Part shown: piece by piece, positions 35,858-43,907 of the stretch
Position numbering within the stretch: the first letter of the stretch is position 1
How the letters are laid out: every line of letters starts with the position of its first letter
Assembly: GCA_028284365.1 (NCBI GenBank)
Contig: JANQRW010000022.1
Location: 62,001 to 126,000 of the forward strand
Direction: 5' to 3'
DNA length: 64,000 nt
DNA from: Marinicella sp.
GTDB lineage: Bacteria; Pseudomonadota; Gammaproteobacteria; Xanthomonadales; Marinicellaceae
Notes under the pieces: model-generated
Told to the model about the DNA's origin: nothing
Database searches by the model: none
The model's input: the letters and a program-made list of their open reading frames with translations, nothing else
Program-made: the position numbers and the translations under genes

Positions 35858-36768
35858 TGACTTAAATCCAAGATCGCTCTGGCTCCTTGTGACAGTAATT
35901 CCTCAGCCACATAGTCACCCAACTTGATGGGATCATAACCTTGTTGTTTGGCAGTGATGGTCTGGGTACCATCAGGACTGAACACACCAGCTTTCAATGA
36001 AATGGTGTCATCAATGTGGTAGTGAGCCAAGGCACCTATAGCAACTGAACAAGAACCTTCCAACTTTAAATTCAATGCCCGTTCTGCACGAACACATTGC
36101 CAGGTTTTATCATCTGCCAATTTCGCCAGCGCGGTCGCTAATTCATGGTTTTCTTGCAAACACTCAATACCCACCGCACCTTGAGCAACAGCTGGTAACC
36201 AGTCTGGTGCAGTCAGGCGACTTCTGATGCGTTCATCAAACCCCAAACGCTTTAGACCAGCCGATGCCAGAATGATGGCATCATAACCACCATCATCTAA
36301 TTTTTGTAGGCGACTGTTGACATTACCGCGCAACGGTTTGACTTTTAAATCATCACGCAATGACAACAGTTGTGCCTGTCGCCTTAAACTGGAAGTACCA
36401 ACCACTGCACCGGCAGGTAACTCAGCCAACTGTTGGTAATGATTGGAAACAAAGGCATCGCTTTCATCTGTACGTGAAAAAACTGAACATATTTGAAATT
36501 CTGCTGGCATATCAGCAGGTACATCTTTCATGGAATGCACAGCGATATCTGCCTCACCAGCCAACATGGCTTGTTCCAGTTCCTTCAAAAACAGGCCTTT
36601 TCCACCAATTTTATTCAAAGTAACTTCCAGCCGTTGATCGCCTTCGGTAGTCATCGGTAAGAGTTTGGTTTTAAAGTCAGTTTTTTCCTCAATAATGGCA
36701 GCAACGTAATTGCTCTGCCACAAAGCCAAAGCTGATTCACGAGTGGCAATGGTAATGGTATTATTCAT
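35854..36768 (-). CDS. hemC: porphobilinogen deaminase (hydroxymethylbilane synthase)
   Basis: This cytoplasmic enzyme joins four porphobilinogens into hydroxymethylbilane. It is 304 residues. Diagnostic segments are IATRESALALWQSNYVA, HSMKDVPADMP, GTSSLRRQAQLL, LRGNVNSRLQKL and LKLEGSCSVAIGA, where C240 carries the dipyrromethane cofactor. It overlaps algR upstream and hemD downstream by 4 bases each (ATGA), so the four genes are one translational unit. Confidence 0.96.
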   Translation of the reverse strand: MNNTITIATRESALALWQSNYVAAIIEEKTDFKTKLLPMTTEGDQRLEVTLNKIGGKGLFLKELEQAMLAGEADIAVHSMKDVPADMPAEFQICSVFSRTDESDAFVSNHYQQLAELPAGAVVGTSSLRRQAQLLSLRDDLKVKPLRGNVNSRLQKLDDGGYDAIILASAGLKRLGFDERIRSRLTAPDWLPAVAQGAVGIECLQENHELATALAKLADDKTWQCVRAERALNLKLEGSCSVAIGALAHYHIDDTISLKAGVFSPDGTQTITAKQQGYDPIKLGDYVAEELLSQGARAILDLSQ

Positions 36769-37448
36769 AATTCCTTAATCAATTTCTTAACAGCTGACAA
36801 CTGCCGCCTGCTGATTGTGGGTTGTAATTCAATGTGTTGTAACATGGCTTGTGGAGACTGGCCTGGTATCACATGAATACCAGTTAAATAACTTGGATTA
36901 ATTAAAGCATTGCGGTGAATCCGCAAAAACAATGGAAATTTGCTTTCAAGTTCTGCCAGACTCTGATCTAACAACAATGTTTGTTCTGACAAGTGTGCAG
37001 TCACATATTTATCTTCAGCTAATAAACAAATGATGTCACTAACCGCCAACAACACCACATCGTTACCGCGCTTGACCTGAATTTTACCATGACCACAGTC
37101 CAGACCAACTTTTTCAATCGCTTGTTTCAGCCGTTCCAGAGACAATGGTTTCAATAGATAATCTGCCGCTGACAAGTCAAAGGCTTTTAAGGCAAATTCA
37201 TCATGTGCTGTAGAAAAAATAACAGGCATGCTGGGATGACGACGCTTTATTTCGGCAGCAGCCTGAATGCCATCTAGCTCAGGCATTTCAATGTCCATAA
37301 ACACCAAATCTGGTAAATATTTACTGGCCATAATCACACCTTCGGTGCCATGTTTAGCCTCTATGATGTTTTCAAAGTTCAAATGCTCAAGCATGGATTT
37401 CAGACGCATTCTGGCCAAAGGCTCATCATCAATAATAAGAATATTCAT
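36765..37448 (-). CDS. algR: LytTR-type response regulator, AlgR homologue
   Basis: The protein has about 228 residues from the ATG at 37448. It has a receiver domain (IIDDEPLARMRLKSML, phosphorylation site D52 in LVFMDIEMPELDG, KPLSLERLKQAI) and a C-terminal LytTR DNA-binding domain from about residue 128 (VLLAVSDIICLLAEDKYVTA, FLRIHRNALINPSYL). In pseudomonads AlgR controls alginate, type IV pili and virulence and lies next to hemCD, as here. The kinase gene overlaps its start. Regulatory targets in this organism are unknown. Confidence 0.9.
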   Translation of the reverse strand: MNILIIDDEPLARMRLKSMLEHLNFENIIEAKHGTEGVIMASKYLPDLVFMDIEMPELDGIQAAAEIKRRHPSMPVIFSTAHDEFALKAFDLSAADYLLKPLSLERLKQAIEKVGLDCGHGKIQVKRGNDVVLLAVSDIICLLAEDKYVTAHLSEQTLLLDQSLAELESKFPLFLRIHRNALINPSYLTGIHVIPGQSPQAMLQHIELQPTISRRQLSAVKKLIKEL

Positions 37449-38470
37449 GACTTCACCTGCCAAGTTGCAACAAATTCATCCCCTGCATCTATATGCATCA
37501 CTGCCTTATCACCAAAAGCTAAAGCCAATCGTTGGCGGATGTTTTCAATTCCTGTCTGTGACCCAGAAGTGATTTCATCTGCTTTATAAGGGTTAGTCAC
37601 CTGCACTTGAAAACCCTCTTTTGATTCAGCTATTACAATTTTAATCTCTCCTCCATCAGTGAGGTGTTGAATGCCATGAATCACCGCATTTTCAACCAAT
37701 GGCTGAATCGATAACAAAGGTATTTGCTTGTCTAACAAGTTTTCATCAACTGTTATCTGATAAGACAAACGATCCATCAAACGCAATTGTTCAATGGCTA
37801 AATACTCATCAATCCACTCCAGCTCCTTACCCAGAGAGGTCATGTTTTTATCTTGTTTGGAAAATGCTTTACGGAACAAACCCGACAGATTCAACACAGC
37901 TTTCTCTGCTGCCACTGGATCCACCGCAATTAAACTGGCAATCGAATTCAACGAATTATACAGAAAGTGCGGTTTGATGCGAGCTTGTAGCGCATTCATT
38001 TGTGCTTTCGCTACAGCTTCAACTTGGTGTGACCATTGATCTTGTACATAAAAATAACGCATCAGTGCCAACAGTGTGACACCAGTAGCTAAAGTTATTT
38101 TAAAGGTGGTCAACCAATTCTTTTCAATCAATTCAAACATCAAAGCCTGATCAATCCATGCCAGCAATAAAGTATAAGTAGCCGCTAAAACCAAGGTTAG
38201 CAGCATCACCAAAGTTAGCCCAATCAATACTGGGAAATGATTAAAAAACTCACGCAATGCAGTCAATAGCAACACCACACTGATGGCAATTAATTGAGCC
38301 AACAGACTTAACAGCGCCAATTGATTCAAGTAATCAAAATGAAATTTTAAAAAGCTCAATGAATAGATCAGCACCATCATTTCAGCCACCACGATTACCG
38401 TAAATATGCGAATCGGGTCAGAAAAGTCTGCCAACCAAGGGCGGGTAATTTTTATTTCAGTTAGGCTCAT
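37445..38470 (-). CDS. algZ: LytS/AlgZ-type sensor histidine kinase
   Basis: The 341-residue protein has four membrane helices in the first 140 residues. Next comes the unorthodox kinase motif RIKPHFLYNSLNSIASLI, with H168 as the likely phosphorylated histidine. A HATPase-like end follows (IPLLSIQPLVENAVIHGIQH, TGIENIRQRLALAFG). It belongs to the HPK8-type family of AlgZ/FimS and LytS. It overlaps algR by 4 bases, and the algZ-algR-hemC-hemD order is conserved with pseudomonads. Confidence 0.9.
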   Translation of the reverse strand: MSLTEIKITRPWLADFSDPIRIFTVIVVAEMMVLIYSLSFLKFHFDYLNQLALLSLLAQLIAISVVLLLTALREFFNHFPVLIGLTLVMLLTLVLAATYTLLLAWIDQALMFELIEKNWLTTFKITLATGVTLLALMRYFYVQDQWSHQVEAVAKAQMNALQARIKPHFLYNSLNSIASLIAVDPVAAEKAVLNLSGLFRKAFSKQDKNMTSLGKELEWIDEYLAIEQLRLMDRLSYQITVDENLLDKQIPLLSIQPLVENAVIHGIQHLTDGGEIKIVIAESKEGFQVQVTNPYKADEITSGSQTGIENIRQRLALAFGDKAVMHIDAGDEFVATWQVKS

Positions 38471-38578
38471 CTACGATTAAATTCGTCAATATCAATGAAA
38501 AACATCTACTTTTTGTTGATTTATTGGCTATTTTATAGAAAAATTCATCTGGTTAAGCGGTCAATTTATATTTTGTAC

Positions 38579-38908
38579 ATGAAATTTGCAGTTTTCTTAC
38601 TATTACTGACATTAATTATCAGTGGTGGCGCACATGCCAATGATGTTTCCTGCCAGAGTGGTTTAATGAAACCAAACATAAACCCTGTGTTAATCATGGC
38701 GGAAGAAGATAAGCCTGCAGATTTAACAGTGGCTGAAGCCAGATTAAGATTGAAAGAGAATCGCACCGTTGCTGCAAACGAAGAAGAACAAGAAAAACAG
38801 GAGCCTGTTCAAGCCAACAACGAGAAAGCAAACACCAAAAAACAGTCACGCTTGGGAGGCATCTTCGACATCCTCTTACCTTCAAAACTGAGAAACCCTG
38901 TCAGATAG
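38579..38908 (+). CDS. small exported protein, function unknown
   Basis: The protein has about 109 residues from the ATG at 38579, with a signal peptide (MKFAVFLLLLTLIISGGAHA). The mature part is charged and low in complexity (EEDKPADLTVAEARLRLKEN, NEEEQEKQEPVQANNEK) and ends in a basic hydrophobic tail (GGIFDILLPSKLRNPVR). I recognise no domain. A longer frame from 38495 adds 28 residues with no better start signal. It is divergent from algZ and may carry its own promoter in the gap. Confidence 0.6.
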   Translation: MKFAVFLLLLTLIISGGAHANDVSCQSGLMKPNINPVLIMAEEDKPADLTVAEARLRLKENRTVAANEEEQEKQEPVQANNEKANTKKQSRLGGIFDILLPSKLRNPVR

Positions 38909-38945
38909 ATTCAGGCACTTTTCAAACTTCTATAACAATTTCGAC

Positions 38946-39404
38946 ATGTCTGATTTACAGTCATTTCAAGCATTTTTGTACCAAAACATTCCTTTGGTGG
39001 AAAATATGCAACTTAAACTACAAAACATCAGTGAACATCAATTAAGTGCCGCCGCACCTTTATCACCTAACATCAATGACAAGTTTACTGTTTTTGGTGG
39101 TAGCAGTTCAGCCTTGATGACCATTTGTGGCTGGTCCCTAATCAAGTACCATCTGGAGGCTCATGAAGCTCATCATGATGTCGTCATCCACCAAGCCAAA
39201 ACCCACTGGACCAAAGCCCAGTCTGACGATCTTATTATTAAGGCCAAATTATGCAACGAACACAACTGGGAGGAATTGGCACAAAAGCTCAACACCAGAA
39301 ACCGAACCACAAAAATAACAGTTAAATGTCAGGTATATAACCAGAATCACGAAGTGTGCAGTACCATGACAGGCGATTATGTGGTGTTAAAACAGCAGCA
39401 TTGA
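38946..39404 (+). CDS. hotdog-fold thioesterase, YiiD C-terminal domain type
   Basis: The 152-residue protein matches the putative thioesterase domain found at the C-terminus of YiiD. It contains APLSPNINDKFTVFGGSSSA, the conserved N-x-N-D-K-x-T-x-F-G-G block, then CGWSLIKYHLEAH on the following helix and KITVKCQVYN near the end. Enzymes of this fold cleave acyl thioesters. The substrate is unknown, and no acyltransferase domain is attached. It lies 37 bases after a small exported-protein gene and before a lipoprotein gene. Confidence 0.85.
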   Translation: MSDLQSFQAFLYQNIPLVENMQLKLQNISEHQLSAAAPLSPNINDKFTVFGGSSSALMTICGWSLIKYHLEAHEAHHDVVIHQAKTHWTKAQSDDLIIKAKLCNEHNWEELAQKLNTRNRTTKITVKCQVYNQNHEVCSTMTGDYVVLKQQH

Positions 39405-39485
39405 TGAGCTCAGAGTTATTTTAATTTTTTTTTAATCTTGGTTGTGGCATACTCATTAGCAACAAAAAATCACAAGGATCATCAC

Positions 39486-39893
39486 ATGAAAAAAGTCGTT
39501 ATTTATCTAGTCATTTGTGCCTTATTAACTGCCTGTGGCGGTCGCATGAGCAAGAAACAGTCGCTGGACCATACTTTATACCAATATGCCAAAGTGATCC
39601 GATGGGCTGATTTCAATACTGCTTTGACTTTTTTTAGCCCTGACATGGAAAAAGCCAACAAACCTTCTAATACTGACATTGAACGTTTTAAACAGTTTGG
39701 CGTGAGTTCGTATGTAGCCTCTCCTATCTTGCCCGGCGAAACTGAAAACCAAATCGTACAAGATGTACAAATTAAACTGTATAACAAACACACCAAGCGC
39801 GAAAAAGTCATCGTCGATCGTCAAATCTGGGAATACAATGATGACAATAAATCTTGGTTATTGATCAGTGGCTTACCCAAAATAGTCAAATGA
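39486..39893 (+). CDS. small lipoprotein, function unknown
   Basis: The protein has about 135 residues from the ATG at 39486, which is preceded by AAGGA at a good distance. The signal peptide ends in lipobox LLTACGG. The mature part (LDHTLYQYAKVIRWADFNTA, KREKVIVDRQIWEYNDDNKS) reads like a small mixed alpha-beta domain, similar in style to a family of short proteobacterial lipoproteins, but I cannot name it. An in-frame start at 39438 is less likely. folB follows 15 bases later and may be co-transcribed. Confidence 0.7.
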   Translation: MKKVVIYLVICALLTACGGRMSKKQSLDHTLYQYAKVIRWADFNTALTFFSPDMEKANKPSNTDIERFKQFGVSSYVASPILPGETENQIVQDVQIKLYNKHTKREKVIVDRQIWEYNDDNKSWLLISGLPKIVK

Positions 39894-39908
39894 AATCTTA
39901 TTCTGAAC

Positions 39909-40262
39909 ATGTCAGATAAAATCCTTATCCGAGGTCTTAGAGTGGATGCCATCATTGGCATTCACGATTGGGAAAAGCAAAACAAACAACCCTTATTGTT
40001 TGATTTTGATTTAAGTCATGATTGTACTGAAGCGGCTCACAGTGATGACATCAACCATGCACTTGATTACTTTAAGGTGTGCCAACAAGTCACACAGCTA
40101 GTTGAAGAAAGCTGTTTCGAATTGATAGAGGCCTTGGCTGAAAAGGTGGCCGATCACATACTTAAAAACTTTCCTTGTAAAAAAGTTAAGTTAACCCTGT
40201 TGAAACCTGATGCCATAGACGATGCCGAAACTGTTGGTCTCAGCATCACTCGCAAAGCATAA
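39909..40262 (+). CDS. folB: dihydroneopterin aldolase
   Basis: This enzyme of folate synthesis cleaves dihydroneopterin to hydroxymethyl-dihydropterin and glycolaldehyde. At 117 residues it has the standard length. Motifs are ILIRGLRVDAIIGIHDWEK near the start, the FELIEALAEKVADHIL helix with the conserved Glu and Lys, and VKLTLLKPDAI near the end. It is the last gene of a short plus-strand run. The intergenic repeat copy R4 begins exactly at its stop codon. Confidence 0.94.
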   Translation: MSDKILIRGLRVDAIIGIHDWEKQNKQPLLFDFDLSHDCTEAAHSDDINHALDYFKVCQQVTQLVEESCFELIEALAEKVADHILKNFPCKKVKLTLLKPDAIDDAETVGLSITRKA

Positions 40263-40563
40263 AGGAATGCTCTTTCTGATTCACGGCCTACGGCGTTCCC
40301 TCATGCTTTATTTTGCTTCGCAAAAATCAGCAATCGTTCATCACCTATTCCATAATGGCGCAGCTTCCACTCCAAGTTCACGCTAAGCACCTCCGTCCAT
40401 GGCGGTGTCTTTGCTTCGCAAAGCCACCACCACTTCATGGTCTGCCTAACCAAGCGCACGCGTAGGGCATTCAAGCAAGGCTTCTTACCTTTCAGGTAAA
40501 CCGCCATGCCCTCATTGCCTGCGCTGGTCAAGCCAATCATCGGCTCTCCACAGTATTCCTTTG
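40261..40563 (-). repeat. dispersed intergenic repeat copy R4
   Basis: This 301-base gap lies between convergent folB and the AbgT gene. Read on the minus strand it contains GGCTTGACC, AAGAAGCCTTGCTTGAAT, GCGTGAACTTGGAGTGGAAGC and ends ATTCCTTT. The same segments occur in the same order in copy R2 (56700-57020) and in part in R3. The outer ends form an inverted pair AAAGGAAT / ATTCCTTT. A 79-codon frame inside is judged not to be a gene. Confidence 0.7.
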
Positions 40564-42171
40564 TTATGGGCTTGGGCTGTAGTAGGTGGCTGCACCTGGC
40601 CCAACTGGCATACCAATTAAAAACACCCAGATATAAAACAACAATGTCCAGCCTACAAAGAATACCATGCTATAAGGCAACATGGTCGCAATCAGCGTCC
40701 CTATACCCAGATCCTTCTTATACTTTGCCGCAACCGCCAGAATCAAACCAAAATAACTCATCATTGGTGTGATTACATTGGTAACCGAATCACCAATACG
40801 GTATGCTGCTTGAATGGTTTCAGGAGCATAACCAATCAACATCAACATGGGGACAAATATCGGTGCTGTAACCGCCCATTGTGCAGAGGCACTACCCAAT
40901 GATAAATTCACCATGCCACAAATCATGATGAAGAACACAAAAATAATGGGACCATCCAAACCAATGGTTTGTAACAAGACAGCACCTTTAACCGCCATCA
41001 CTGTACCTAAATTAGTCCATTTGAAAAAAGCCACAAACTGCGCAGCAAAGAAGACCAACACAATGTACATACCCATGGTTCCCATACTTTTGCTCATGGC
41101 GTCAATCACATCACGATCATTTTTCATCGTACCTGCTACCTTACCGTAAACAAAACCAGGGATCGCGAAGGTTATAAAGATGTAAGCAACGATACCTTTT
41201 AGGAAGGGAGAGTTTTTCACCAAACCTGTTTCTTGATTTCTCAAAATGCCCCACTCTGGCACGATGGTCAGTGCCAAAATACCGCATATGATCAAAAAAG
41301 TTAAACCAGCCATACGCAAACCACGCCGCTCTTGATCAGTTACATCAGCCACTTTTTGTTCACCCAGTTCAACACTGGCTTCATTCTCGTTGTAAGGCCC
41401 CAGCCGTGGCTCAACAATTTTTTCGGTAACAAAGGTACCCATCACTGCAATCAAAAACGTGCTGACCATCATAAAGTACCAGTTGACTTCCGCACCCACT
41501 AAATACCCAGGATCCAGCATTTGTGCGGCTTCCTGAGTGATTCCAGAAAGCAACGGATCAACCGTTCCAATCAATAGGTTGGCACTGTAGCCCGCCGATA
41601 CGCCCGCAAAAGCAGCAGCCAAACCAGCCAAAGGGTGTCGCCCAAGTGAATGGAAAATCATCGCAGCCATTGGTATTAACACCACATAACCCAATTCGGA
41701 TGCAGTGTTCGAAACCACTCCGGCAAACACCACCATCACGGTAACCATACGTTTTGAGGCGCCCATCACCAATGAACGCATCGCTGCTGACAACATCCCA
41801 GAATGCTCTGCCACAGAAACACCCAACAAGGCCACCAGTACAGTACCTAAAGGCGTGAATCCGGTAAAGTTGGTGACCAGATTCGCCACAATCCAGCGCA
41901 AACCTTCAGATGAAAATAAAGAAACCACTTCAATGATGCCATCAGCTTCACGGCCTTTGGCGCCGACCGGGCGTGGATCTTCTACACTCATCCCCAGCAA
42001 GTCAGCCAAACCACTGAACAATACGATAAACACACAAAACAGAGCGAATAAGGTTATGGGATGTGGTAGTAAATTACCCAACCATTCAACTGTGGCTAAA
42101 AACTTTGCAAACCAACCCTGCTGTTCTGGGTTGTGCTGATTTTTCTTGGTGGTACTAGATTCAGTGGTCAA
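40564..42171 (-). CDS. AbgT family transporter
   Basis: This 535-residue inner-membrane protein has about eleven helices and belongs to the AbgT (p-aminobenzoyl-glutamate transporter) family. Members either import p-aminobenzoyl-glutamate, a folate breakdown product, or export sulfonamides as antimetabolite pumps. Typical segments are EWLGNLLPHPITLFALFC, SNTASELGYVVLIPMAAMIF, LSLGSASAQWAVTAPIFVP and YRIGDSVTNVITPMMSYFG. The convergent folB gene makes a folate link tempting, but no AbgA/AbgB hydrolase is nearby. Confidence 0.93.
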   Translation of the reverse strand: MTTESSTTKKNQHNPEQQGWFAKFLATVEWLGNLLPHPITLFALFCVFIVLFSGLADLLGMSVEDPRPVGAKGREADGIIEVVSLFSSEGLRWIVANLVTNFTGFTPLGTVLVALLGVSVAEHSGMLSAAMRSLVMGASKRMVTVMVVFAGVVSNTASELGYVVLIPMAAMIFHSLGRHPLAGLAAAFAGVSAGYSANLLIGTVDPLLSGITQEAAQMLDPGYLVGAEVNWYFMMVSTFLIAVMGTFVTEKIVEPRLGPYNENEASVELGEQKVADVTDQERRGLRMAGLTFLIICGILALTIVPEWGILRNQETGLVKNSPFLKGIVAYIFITFAIPGFVYGKVAGTMKNDRDVIDAMSKSMGTMGMYIVLVFFAAQFVAFFKWTNLGTVMAVKGAVLLQTIGLDGPIIFVFFIMICGMVNLSLGSASAQWAVTAPIFVPMLMLIGYAPETIQAAYRIGDSVTNVITPMMSYFGLILAVAAKYKKDLGIGTLIATMLPYSMVFFVGWTLLFYIWVFLIGMPVGPGAATYYSPSP

Positions 42172-42336
42172 AATGGACTCCTCAAATGTGTCATTTCAAA
42201 GCATTCATTTTTAACCAATTAACCTTTGTTTTCAACCAACAAATGAGCCCAAACCTTTTGTTCCGATAAAAAATTTGAACAAAGTAAGACCACAAAGGTC
42301 AGAAAAACATCAGATCAATAAAAAGAGAGAACGACA

Positions 42337-43083
42337 ATGCAAAAATCAAAAACATTAACCAAGCTGGTTTTAACTTCCACTTTAATATTTTCCACCCTGG
42401 ATGGGCAAGCCGCAGGTGTGGATTACGAAAAAACTTTGCAGGAGTTCACTGGACAAAACATGGAAGTTGTATCAGTCAAAGATTCAGCAGTAACTGGCAT
42501 CAAAGAACTGATCCTGGCCAACGGGCCAGCGCGACAAATTATTTATCTCAGCAATGACGGTCAATTTTTATTCGATGGCAATCTAATGAACACCAAAGCC
42601 AAACAAAACCTCACCGAATTGGCAGAAAAAAGTATGCGCCATGAACTTTTGAGCGAATTTAAAAAGACCCATAAAAGTATCGATTTTTTACCTGAACAAA
42701 TGACCGACCACATCACAGTCTTTACCGACATTGACTGTGGTTATTGTCGCAAGCTACATCAAGAAGTTGAACAATACAACCAATTGGGAATCGGTGTCTC
42801 CTACCTGTTTTTTCCCAGAACGGGATTAAACTCAAACTCACACCAAAAAGCCATCAATGTATGGTGTGCAACAGATCAAAAAAAGGCCATGACCGAAGCA
42901 AAAGCAGGTAAAGAGCTTGCACCATTGATGTGCCCTAATCCGATTGAATCTCAATTCAATTTGGGGTTGGGTATGGGGATACATAAAGCAGGAACACCAA
43001 CAGTGGTTTTTTCTGACGGTACGCTGATGCGGGGTTACTTACCGGCAGTGAGGATGAAACAAAAGTTAATTGAGATTAAATAA
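42337..43083 (+). CDS. DsbC-like periplasmic thiol:disulfide isomerase
   Basis: The 248-residue protein has a signal peptide (LVLTSTLIFSTLDGQAAG), an N-terminal dimerisation-type domain (NGPARQIIYLSNDGQFLFDG) and a thioredoxin-fold domain with active site CGYC (C134/C137) and cis-Pro segment AGTPTVVFSDG. A second cysteine pair (C in VWCATD and in LMCPN) matches the structural disulfide of DsbC. It should reshuffle wrong disulfides in exported proteins. It is divergent from the AbgT gene and is followed by a CAP-domain gene. Confidence 0.9.
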   Translation: MQKSKTLTKLVLTSTLIFSTLDGQAAGVDYEKTLQEFTGQNMEVVSVKDSAVTGIKELILANGPARQIIYLSNDGQFLFDGNLMNTKAKQNLTELAEKSMRHELLSEFKKTHKSIDFLPEQMTDHITVFTDIDCGYCRKLHQEVEQYNQLGIGVSYLFFPRTGLNSNSHQKAINVWCATDQKKAMTEAKAGKELAPLMCPNPIESQFNLGLGMGIHKAGTPTVVFSDGTLMRGYLPAVRMKQKLIEIK

Positions 43084-43104
43084 CTAAACTGTCATTCATT
43101 AATA

Positions 43105-43695
43105 ATGAAAATGGTCACCAAATTCTTAGTTACTTTGTTTCTTGTGTTATGTGGTTGGTCGAGTATCGCTGATGATGTTGGCTTCCAAGACGAATTGGTT
43201 AAGCTGCATAACTGTGGCTTAAATTCAAAAGCAATTCAGTTAGCAAAGTTAATCATTGAACACAAGAAACAACAACGACAGCAGTTGTATTGTCACCCGA
43301 TATTGGCAATAACGGCGGCAAAAAAAGCAAAAAGCATGGCCTCAAACCAACGGGTTGAACACAACCTTGATTTCAAAGCACCCAATGCATTGTTGGAATC
43401 GCATGGTTATTTGCTGCCTGATGTTTTTTTACCAACCAGCAACCAAGTTGAATCAGTGGCGGGTGGACCACCAACACCAGAAAAGAGTTTGCAAGGTTTT
43501 TTAAACAGTAAAAACCACCGTTCACATCTACTCGGGCTAAGCCAGCTGAATCAACAACAAATTCATATTGGTGTGGGTTATCATTATGATCGAGACACCC
43601 CATATGAACACCATTGGGTTGTGCACATAGCACAACCCAGATCTAATCAAACAATCAGTAAAACCACCAGAGATAAAACTGATAACCACCCATGA
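43105..43695 (+). CDS. secreted CAP/SCP-domain protein
   Basis: The 196-residue protein has a signal peptide (KFLVTLFLVLCGWSSIADD) and a region with CAP-superfamily features. These are the helix with HPILAITAAKKAKSMASNQ, the EHNLDF segment, SLQGFLNSKNHRSHLLG and IGVGYHYDR ending in HHWVVHIAQP. CAP proteins have varied and mostly unknown bacterial roles. Two cysteines (C in HNCGL and YCHPI) could pair. The gene begins 21 bases after the DsbC-like gene and may depend on it for folding. It overlaps the truncated gene at 43692 by 4 bases. Confidence 0.75.
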   Translation: MKMVTKFLVTLFLVLCGWSSIADDVGFQDELVKLHNCGLNSKAIQLAKLIIEHKKQQRQQLYCHPILAITAAKKAKSMASNQRVEHNLDFKAPNALLESHGYLLPDVFLPTSNQVESVAGGPPTPEKSLQGFLNSKNHRSHLLGLSQLNQQQIHIGVGYHYDRDTPYEHHWVVHIAQPRSNQTISKTTRDKTDNHP

Positions 43696-43907
43696 AACAA
43701 CCAAAAAGCATCATCATCCAAGGATCATCCCGCAGTAACGGTGACACAGCCTCAGTGGTTAACAGACTGTCATTGATGATGAACGACCAAGTGCTTGATT
43801 TGAATCAGATAAACTTTTCTGATTATGATTATGAGGCCAGAAATAAAAACGATGATTTTCTGCCAACAATAAGGAATCACAACACCAAAGAAAAAAGCTC
43901 AGGCTGA
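43692..43907 (+). pseudogene. truncated NAD(P)H-dependent FMN reductase (flavodoxin-like)
   Basis: The 71-codon frame begins like a full flavodoxin-fold NADPH-dependent oxidoreductase: SIIIQGSSRSNGDTASVV carries the FMN phosphate loop, and YDYEARNKNDDFLPTIR follows as in the family. After about residue 62 the similarity stops and the frame runs 31 bases into the 3' end of ilvA on the other strand. The usual product is about 170-190 residues, so roughly two thirds is missing. I read this as a deletion remnant joined next to ilvA; a short expressed protein cannot be excluded. Confidence 0.75.

Noticed and set aside
40301-40540. 79-codon minus-strand frame in the folB/AbgT gap
   Set aside because: It lies wholly inside repeat copy R4, has no good start signal, and its sequence follows repeat blocks shared with other intergenic copies in other frames.
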